NCBI GenBank assembly: GCA_003342895.1
Contig: PTFA01000498.1
Location: 55,688-119,687, forward strand
DNA from: Casuarius casuarius
Taxonomy: Eukaryota; Chordata; Aves; Casuariiformes; Casuariidae
DNA: 64,000 nt
Direction of reading: 5' to 3'
Shown: one piece after another, positions 23,201 to 32,200 of the stretch
Layout: the number at the start of each line of letters is the position of its first letter
Numbering within the stretch: the stretch's first letter is position 1
Translations under genes and position numbers: made by a program
Notes under the pieces: model-generated
Databases searched by the model: none
The model's input: only the letters and a program-made list of their open reading frames with translations
What the model was told of the DNA's origin: nothing

Positions 23201-26200
23201 TGACTTCTGCTCCGAGGAGGAGGCCTGTCATTGGTTTTTAATCTCGCCTGATTACGGGCCAGCCTTTGACATTATTGATCTCAGGCCCCTGAAGTGTCAT
23301 TTATCTTTCAGGTTTGACTCAGAGATTGGTGCTTGACAGCTCAGACCCCAGCCTGCTCCATCCCCTTGAGGAGCAAGAGGTGAGGCTGCAGTGCTCGAGT
23401 ATGGTTCTGCTGCTCTGCACCATCCGTATTCGAGCCCCGGTCCCCAGCCCTGAATGGAGGATTTCCATGCGCGGCCTCCTCCCGCGTGTGCCCGCAGAGG
23501 CGGGTGCAGCTGGCAGACAGGAGCCCAGCAGAGACCTCAGTGCTGGGGCCCGCAGAGCAGCTCTCTCCAGGCCCCACCGCGGCCACAGCGCCTCGCTGTT
23601 CAGGTCCCCAAGCAGGGCTCGGCATGAGCTGCAGCAGCCCTGAGGAAGCGCGATGGCAGCCGGAGTTGGCATTTGATCTCCTGACTCAAAAATCCAGCTC
23701 CTCCCGTCTCCAGCAGATCAGCAGCGCTCTGTCAGGCAGTCCAAGGTGCCTCCAGCGCCTGCTGCTTCCCTCTTCCAGTTTCATTACCCTCTTTTAAGGA
23801 GGATGCAGCAGAGACACAAAGGTTAAGGGAGGTGCCGAGGGCCGCGCGGGGATCGGGGGGGGCCGTGTCAGAGAGCAGGGTGTGAGGGAGAAGCCATTTC
23901 TAGCTGTGACCACACTGCCATTTTCTAGAGCAGAATGACCAGCAATGGCTGCTCCTCACCCCCCGACACGTTCGCACCCACAGAGCAGCCTCGCTGCTAG
24001 TTCGGTTATGCGGTAGCTTCTCCGTTACCTGCCTGCCAGCACGACAGCACCTCCGAGGCAGCTCTCGATTTCTGCTTGACCTTCAAAATGTTAATGCCTG
24101 CTCCCTCCGCTGGGCAGAACAAGAGACAGGTTCCCTGGATACAGAGCAGCCGCCAGCCAGCAGAGCTGGCATTCAGGACGCCTGGGTCCGCCGCCCGACG
24201 CGTTTCTGTTCCCCTATTTCCTCCATCTTGCACCCCGGCCGACAGAAATTCTCAGCCTCCATCTTCTGGGAAACACAGTATTTTCCTCACATTTCTGTGC
24301 TATGATTACTTAGCACGGGGCAGCAGGGGGTGAGGGGGGGGCTCTTCTCAGATGCTCCCTGTCTTTCTCCCTTTCCTACAAAGCTAGGCCTTGCATTTTG
24401 GGAAGGAGGAACATTCCCCAGGAATGCTCCAGTGGGCATTTTTAACATGCAGATGAAGGTTTTGCTTGTTGCTGAGTTGTTATTAGATTATTGCAAAAGC
24501 ACTTTGATAAATGGAGATTAGCACCGTGTATGTTCACAGGTGATAACAGGAGCCAGCAGCCAACCTTGGGGAGAATCGAGGGCAGAAATGCCTGGGTGGG
24601 GGCACCGAGCAGGTCCCTGTTCAGCGAGGCACGGCAGCCTGCAGGGGCTCCTCACACACTGTGACCTGGCGATGAGCATGCAAAACTTCAGATCTGGGGC
24701 TTGACGCTGCAGCACCCCCGGTAAGATCAAGTCTGAGCTCCCAGGATCGCTTCCCATGCGGCCACGGACTTTCCGAATGACCTCAGGGAAGTCCCCCCCA
24801 CCTCAGTTTATGCCAGCTTTAGGGTAACACCTCGATTCCTCTATGCTGATTTTAGGGTGTTGCAGAGATGCAGCTGCCCTTTTTCTTCCCCTGTTGTAAG
24901 GAAAACACTACAAAATGCTTGGCTCGAGGACAGGCCACAGTTATAGCTGCTGGGCTCCCATCCTCGGGAGAGGTGTTTGGAGGGGGTGCTCTCTGCAGGC
25001 CATGCACCCCCATTTCCAGCCCCCCATCTGGATGCCCTGTGGTACAGTTTGCCAGCACAGCAGAAGCAGGAGAAAATGGACCCAAAAGATGCTCCCACTC
25101 CCCTGGGGAGGGTGGGCTGATCCTGCTCCCTGATTCTCCTACAACCAAATCGCCTCTGATCCAAACAGGGCTCAGCCACCATGCAGCTGGCCGAACAGCA
25201 GGAATTCCCTCCTGGATCCGGCCACCCCCAGCACTGAGGGGGCCTAACCCAAGACCCGAGGGAAGCGAGGGAAGGGGGGAGGGCAGCCCCCCTCCACGGC
25301 CGCTCTGTGACGGGAGCCTCGCGGTGTATTTATTCCGCTCCAGCCATTTGCGAGCCGCGCTGCGAGGGGCTTTTGCCGTCAGCGCCGGACGCACCAGGAC
25401 CGGAGAACAAAGAGAGGCACCCGCACCCCCATCCCTTTGTCTGAGCGCGGAGGAGCTTCACCTGCAAGGAACAGCAGCTCCCACCGAGCAGCCGGCAGCT
25501 TTGTGCGGCGTCGGATGGGGAGAGGGATGCCCCCCCCTTCCCACGCCGGGAAGGGGATAATGAACGTGAGGATGCGATCACGTTACCCTCTCTCCCTTTG
25601 CCACACACACAAACCCATCACAGCGCACCCCCCCCCCTTCCAGCAACAACCGCAACCAGGAGCAAAAACCATCGCCACAAAAATATCAAACGACCTCCAA
25701 CGCGATCGGTATTTGCCTGCGTGTGGCCAAGCACCAAACCCTGGAGCTCAGCCCCACTGACAGCAAAGCACCAGGACTGACTGCGAAGGAAGGGGGTGGG
25801 AGGCTGGTTTCCAGGGGACTGGGTTTTAAAGCCACACAATAACTGGCTCGAACAAGGGTTTGGATTAAGCTGTTGTACAATGAGGGGAACTGCCGACTCC
25901 ATTAGGATACAGGGGATTTTCCTTCCCTTTTTTCTAAGTCTCCAGCTCTGGAATGAAGCTTCCAGGTCACCAAGACAGGAAAGGAGAATCAGGTGATGCC
26001 AAGCAAACAGGGGATCATGCACACAGAGAGGTGGGTGGAGGGAGGAAAGGACAGATCAGCCTTCCCTGAACCTCCAGCTCGTACAGTCGTCTGGTCTGAC
26101 AACGTTTACTCATATTTCAGAGAGACACAGCCATCCGGAACGTCACTCCCTGCCAACTGCCTCATCTGGAGCCATCCACAGCTCGGTTGTTTCCAATTCG

Positions 26201-29200
26201 CTCCAGAGATGGGCCCCCAAAACATCACAAAACAAGGAATTGAGAAAGAAAAGGTGGTGGGGGGGGGGATGAAAGAGGTGGAAAAGAAATGGGGAGGAGG
26301 CAGAGAAATGAAATTAATTCATGCTTAATTTTTTTTTGCAGTTCTGGTACAGCAAACAGCTCATTCTGACTGTGAGGCCCTGCTCAGAGCTGGGAACTTT
26401 GCTCACATTACCGTCACAAGTGAATCACAAGATCGAAAAGGGACAAGCATGATCCTCTAGTAAGAAGGGGCCAAAGCTGTCCTTATCAGAAAGGATGCAG
26501 GACTGCAAACCTCTTCCCTGAGCTCATCTGGGAGACACATGTAAAAACTCCCACATGCATCCCAGGTCTCACGCTTGTAAATAACCATCTATCCCTCCAT
26601 ATTCAGGACCAGGCGTCTCCTTCCCCAATTCCCAACCGTGCTGGCTTTCGCTCTCCTGAGTAAGTTGCCTGCATCAGTTTGGGGCTTACGACATACCAAA
26701 CCGCTCCTGCCACGGAGGGCTGAGAAAGGCAGGGCATCCCTCCCCCCGGTCCTGGGCATCCAGACCTCCGTGCTGGCCCCCACAGCAGCCGCCCCACCTT
26801 CTCTACCAGCAAAGGGAGGCTGGATGCAGCAAACTGGGCCGGCTCAGCAGCTCTGACTCCTCTGAGCCACCTCCCTTGCTCCAACCAAACCAGCGTCTCC
26901 TGAGCCTACGGGCTCCTGATAAACGCAGAAAGTTGACAAAGTCACCAGAGACCAGTCCAGATCTACAGTCTTTTATTTTTTTTGAAAAGGGAAAAGCAAG
27001 GCGAGACCAGATTCTGCCCTGGAGCCTGCATGGCAAAGCAGAATCTGGCTCCAAGTGTTTATTTATAAATCTGTACATACATGTACATTTGAATTCTGAC
27101 AGAATTAATTCTGGCATCCAGCTAATTCAAAGCATTCCTCCCCCATCACACTACTGTTGCAGGCCTGCCCAGCACAGAAGCTGATTATAAAATGCTGCAC
27201 TAGCCAGGCATTTCTGCAAAGGCTTGTGCTATTGAGCATTCAGCCTTTCCTTGCTTGGCTATTTCATTGTTTCGGTGTCGATCCCTCCTCTCTTGCCCTG
27301 TGTCTCCTGGTTACTTTTGTCCCTGCTCTGGAAGCACTGCTGCTCTCAGCCCCATTTCAGCTTCAGATTAAAAAAAAAAAAAATTACATGAAATTAAAGA
27401 GAAGAAAAATTACCGCCATGCACCAAGACTTCCAAGGGCTGTTTAAAAATAAACAGATAGGTAACATGCAAAAAATAGGCCAACATAGGCCCAGATCTGG
27501 GGACAGAAAACCTGCTGCCTCCCTCAGAAGCACAACTAAGAAATCCCTGTGTGGTCACACGCTGTCCCCTCGCACAGAGAGGGGAGAGGTCAGGGCAGCC
27601 AGCAATGTAAGAGCCTCTTTATTCTTGGGCAGTTGCACGAATCTGATCGCTTGTGCCCTTTGTGAGACATGGAAATCTGCCTTCTCCTCCCACCCCCTCC
27701 GACAGCCTCCGTTCTTCTCTGCCCTGCTCAGAAAGGGGCAGAGGCTCATCTGCCCAACTCCTTGCAGCACAGCTCCAGAGGTGAAGAACAGAGCAGCAGA
27801 GAGGATGTGGCCCCCCTTTCGGCAAGACCCGACTTGGGCCAAGCGCACGGGAGAGCTCGAGGAAGGGGCTTTGCTGGAGCAATGGCGGGTAGGAGAAGGG
27901 AAGAACATCCCCGGCACTCACGTATTCCTCGATGGACTCACCCGAGCTCCCGTGTGTGAAGCAAAAGGCTGAGGAGTGGAGGAAAGCCAGGGGGTGTCAC
28001 ACTGCGAGTGAAGTCTTTCCTACTTTTCCCTCTCCACCATGACCATAGGCTCCAGGAGAGCTGCACAAACCACACCTGCATGCCTGCACCTCTGTGACAC
28101 TTACCTAAATATCATGGGTTAGATTCAGACTAAACAAGGGTCTGGGCACAGTTTATTACATTCTCATCACCAGCCAAAGTTGGGTTGATACCTGCTGGTT
28201 CAGAGACCAGACCAGCACACCCCCGTGTTAGGGGTGAATTAGAAGCCACCACCACACGGAGGGGTTCAAGGCAGAAAGTTCTCCAGCCAGGGCTGTCCAG
28301 TATGGGTGTGCAAGGCTGGGCTGAGACATCCTCACCTGCAAAATACAGCTAACTCCTATATACTGCAGTGGTGTCGCTGGGCTTTAACTTGTTGCCACTC
28401 CTTGCAAGCAGCTCAAGGTCCTTGGATGACCCTCTCTCTTTCTCCTCCCATCTTGCTCTTCTCCAGCGCCCTTCCATGCAGCACTCCCCGCCATGGGAAG
28501 AGAGCATTCCCCGCTGCAGCTGCTGCCCTCCCCGGCTGTTGACTTCTACCTCTGCTTTACCAGCTCCATCTCTTCCATCCAAGCCTCTTCCCTCCCGAAG
28601 CCATTAAGTTACCTCCCTGTGACCCCCATCTCTGTTGTCATTTCTCAGATGACTCTACATAGAAGAATTGTGGCTGCAGGTTTAGAACAAGCAACCACAG
28701 GCAACCCGATGAGTGAAGGGCAAGGAAAATGCCCAGGCTTAGCAGAAAAGCAGCAGGGAAAAGCCCTTAATCCAAACCCCAGGGAGACAGGAGACTGTTC
28801 CAGTTCAGCCAAAGATCTGGGAGCACTAAGACACTCATGGCTGTTTTTCTAGCAAACCCAGATGGGTTTGTACCACTGTGGCTTGGCCCCCCGAGATCTC
28901 TCAAGGGCAGCACCGGTTGCTATCAGTTGAACGTAAATTCTCTGCTGTCCCTGACAACAAAGCACAGCAAAGCTTGACAGATCAATGGTGGTGAACGGCA
29001 TGGAGCTAGAAAGCAAGGCTAGGTGGGTGCTGGGATTTCTGCGACTGCCCAAGGCCTGAGAAGTCATTATTCATCAAGGCAGTTTGACCAACTGACAGCA
29101 TCCCAGGGCACAATAATCAGTCACATTTAGCAGCCTGGCGCTGGAGCCGCGAGGCCCCTGGGCAGGAACAAGGGGCATCGGCAAAGCTGGGGGAGGAAGA

Positions 29201-32200
29201 GACCGGGTCTAAACTGACGGGGGAGGAGAAAAGGGCTGGAGGTTCACTTCCAGGGGTCCTGGTAGATGGAGGGAGCAGGGGGAATTTGACTGCACCAGCC
29301 CAGCTTCACAGGACCCACTGCCAAAATTAGTGGCGGGGACTGGGTATGTTCAAAGAGCACCGTGGGGAACACCTGCCAGGTGCCAGCCCACACTGCCTAC
29401 AGTCACGAGAGCTAAATTGCACCAGAAAACTTCAGCATACGCACTCACAGTGCCTCCAACGAACTGCATGCCGCACTCCTCATAAACAAGTCATCTGGAA
29501 AATAAGTAAGCCCGTAAAAATCCAGCCCATCACAAGTTACCAAACCTGTTTCAGAGTAAAACAACCTACAGCAGCTCAAGCCAGGAGCCTGGCAGTGGAG
29601 CAGACCCCAGTCTCCCCAGCACTGGGGCTCCCTAGCTCTCTGCTTAACATCTTCAGCATGGATGGCAGCAGGAAGATCTGACATGGGACTTTTCCAAACA
29701 AGAAGGTGTCTCTGGTGTCAGAGCCATCTATCAAAGAAAAACTGGTGGCATCTTCCCTCTAGAGACCTAGACTTTCTGAACTTAACAGCAAGCAGCTGGG
29801 CAGCTAGGAAAAGCCAGTGGCCATCTCTGCACTGGGACTGGTAGCCAATGCTGGCAAAGGGCCAGAGTTTCAGGTACAGACTTCGGATTCATCTCTCTGT
29901 CCTTCTACCAAGCGCTCACCTCTCCTTCCTCCCATACTTTAGAAAGCACCTGAACTGAGCTTATTTGGGGGACTGCAAAGAAAACCCAAACCCACTGCGG
30001 GCCAGAGGCACCTGGAAACCCAATCCTTGTCCCCCTGGATTTGCCGAACGGGTGCTGCTCCACCGATGGAGCTGCACTCTGCTCCTGTACACTGGCAGGA
30101 GATCCCCCAAATGTTTTCCCACAGGACTCATCCCCACAATGTGCTTTGCACATTTGCTCACTCTTCTTAACATTCAGAAATATTGGAGATGCTAGAACAC
30201 AGAGGAATTTTCTCTCAGCTTTATACGAAGGTGCAAGGTGAAAGCTACCTCTGTCCCTTGGAACAAAAGCAAAGCGGAAGCAGATCCCCTAACACCCTCT
30301 CCACTAGTGGCACCCTCAGCTCTGTATGGACAGCTGGGACATCCTCAAACAAGCTTTGTACCTGGCTTCGAGCAAACCACGTCAGATGCAAAGAGGGTGT
30401 TAATGTGGTGGTAACATTCAGCAAATGTTTGAGTGAGCCCCTTTTGCATATCTTTGGCTGCTGCTTTCCGACCTGCCCTCTAATCCCAGCAATGTATTTT
30501 TTCCCCCCATCTTTGAGTGAAGAAAAAAGAAAAAAAAAGAAGTAACATACCAACCTCAAGTTGGAATAACTTTCTTTTTCAACCTTGGAAGCAGATTCCC
30601 CCATGCCTGGGAATACCAGGCAGGAGGCATATGTCTCTGGCAGGAAAGGCAAAGATGGAAGAAAAAACGTTTCATTTTGAGACCTTGACACAAATAAAAC
30701 CTCCAGAAGCAAAAAAAAGAGGGTGGGTTGTTGGCTTTTTTTTTTTTTTCCTCTCTCTCTCCTCTAAGCGCTGCAAAAACAGGAAACAAAGGAGAAAACA
30801 TCTCACAAGGGGGAAGGGGAGGTAAGCGTTTTATACGCCCACGAAAGAAAGATTAACCACATACTTTATTTACTGTTTGTACTATGGTTGCACCTTAGAG
30901 TTCATCCAATCCTGAGTCAGGGCTGTGTGGGTTTGTGCAGCACCTACCACTGAAAGGTCTCTCTCCCCCGAACAACCCAAGCACAAGCCTCTGCTTTGGG
31001 TAACTACTCCACGGACACCCCGCTTCCTCCTACGCCAGCCTGCTTCCAGCATCTTTGGGCCAGCAAGAGACCTCCTGTCCGACTTGCTAACTTACAGCTG
31101 ACAAAGCAATAGTTCTGTCCCCAAACGGTTTCGAGCCCCTTTGCCTCTTCAAATCAGTCTGCAAGCAGTGGGTGAGATGCCTTCCAAGGTGGGCTGGCAG
31201 CAGGGCTGGTGTAATAAGCACTAGAAAGGCGCAGTTTTCAGACTCCCGCCCCTCCTCCGGGCTCCGGGGGTCACCTCCGCCGCTGGGTTGGTCTCGCACG
31301 CTGTAACACCCGCAAATTCCCCACGCCACATACCGGGCAGAGGATCAGGCTCCTAGCCTCCAAACTTTGACTCATTTCTCAATTAAGAGCTTCCCAAACA
31401 CGAGTGCCAGAGACACGCATGGAACAAATCTCTCATGACCGTTTGCTCCTGGGGCCTCCTCCGGATCTCACAAGCCCAATGTTACTCATTCGCCCCCGTC
31501 ACGCTAATCTCCCCAGCCCGGCATTTCTCGCCAGCCCCAGCCTTCTGGCAATGTGGGGGCTTGCCGCAGGCGGCGGTCCTTCCCCAGGACGCTCAATGAG
31601 CGTATTCACCCGCGCTGGATGAGCAAGCAGCCAGGAATCCCGGGCCTGACTCCTGCGCGCAGGGAGCCGCCGCTGGCTGAGCGCGCGCAGGACGGTACAT
31701 GCACGCGGCCTAATTCAGGAGCCGACATGGCCACATTCCTCTCCGGGACCGGCTCACGCGGCTCGGCAAGGGGTGGATTTTAACCAGAGCCCTGCCCAAG
31801 GCCACACAGCGAGTGCAGGGGAGAGCCGGCAACTCCTCGGTGGTTTTTCTTTCCCTATTCCAGTCGGTTCGCACAGAAACTGCTTGAATTGCAGGGGAAT
31901 CCTTCAGGTATACCATCCCCCAGCTTCAAGCTGTCCTCCGTTATCCCAGCACCTAACCCAACCGTGAGCACCTACCTTAACTGCGAGCTCAGTGAGAAGA
32001 GACAAGCTTATTACTGCAGAGAAGGAAAACTAAGATATCGGCTGTGGAGGTGCTAAGGGATTTAGCCAAGGTCACGCAGTAAGTCTGCAGCACTACTATA
32101 TGGCCCGGCACCTTCGGTGCCGGGCCACGTCTCCTATGATTTCACACCAGGGCCAAAATTCAGCCTAGCAGTAGTAGTTACGTGCCAGGCCATTAGTGGC

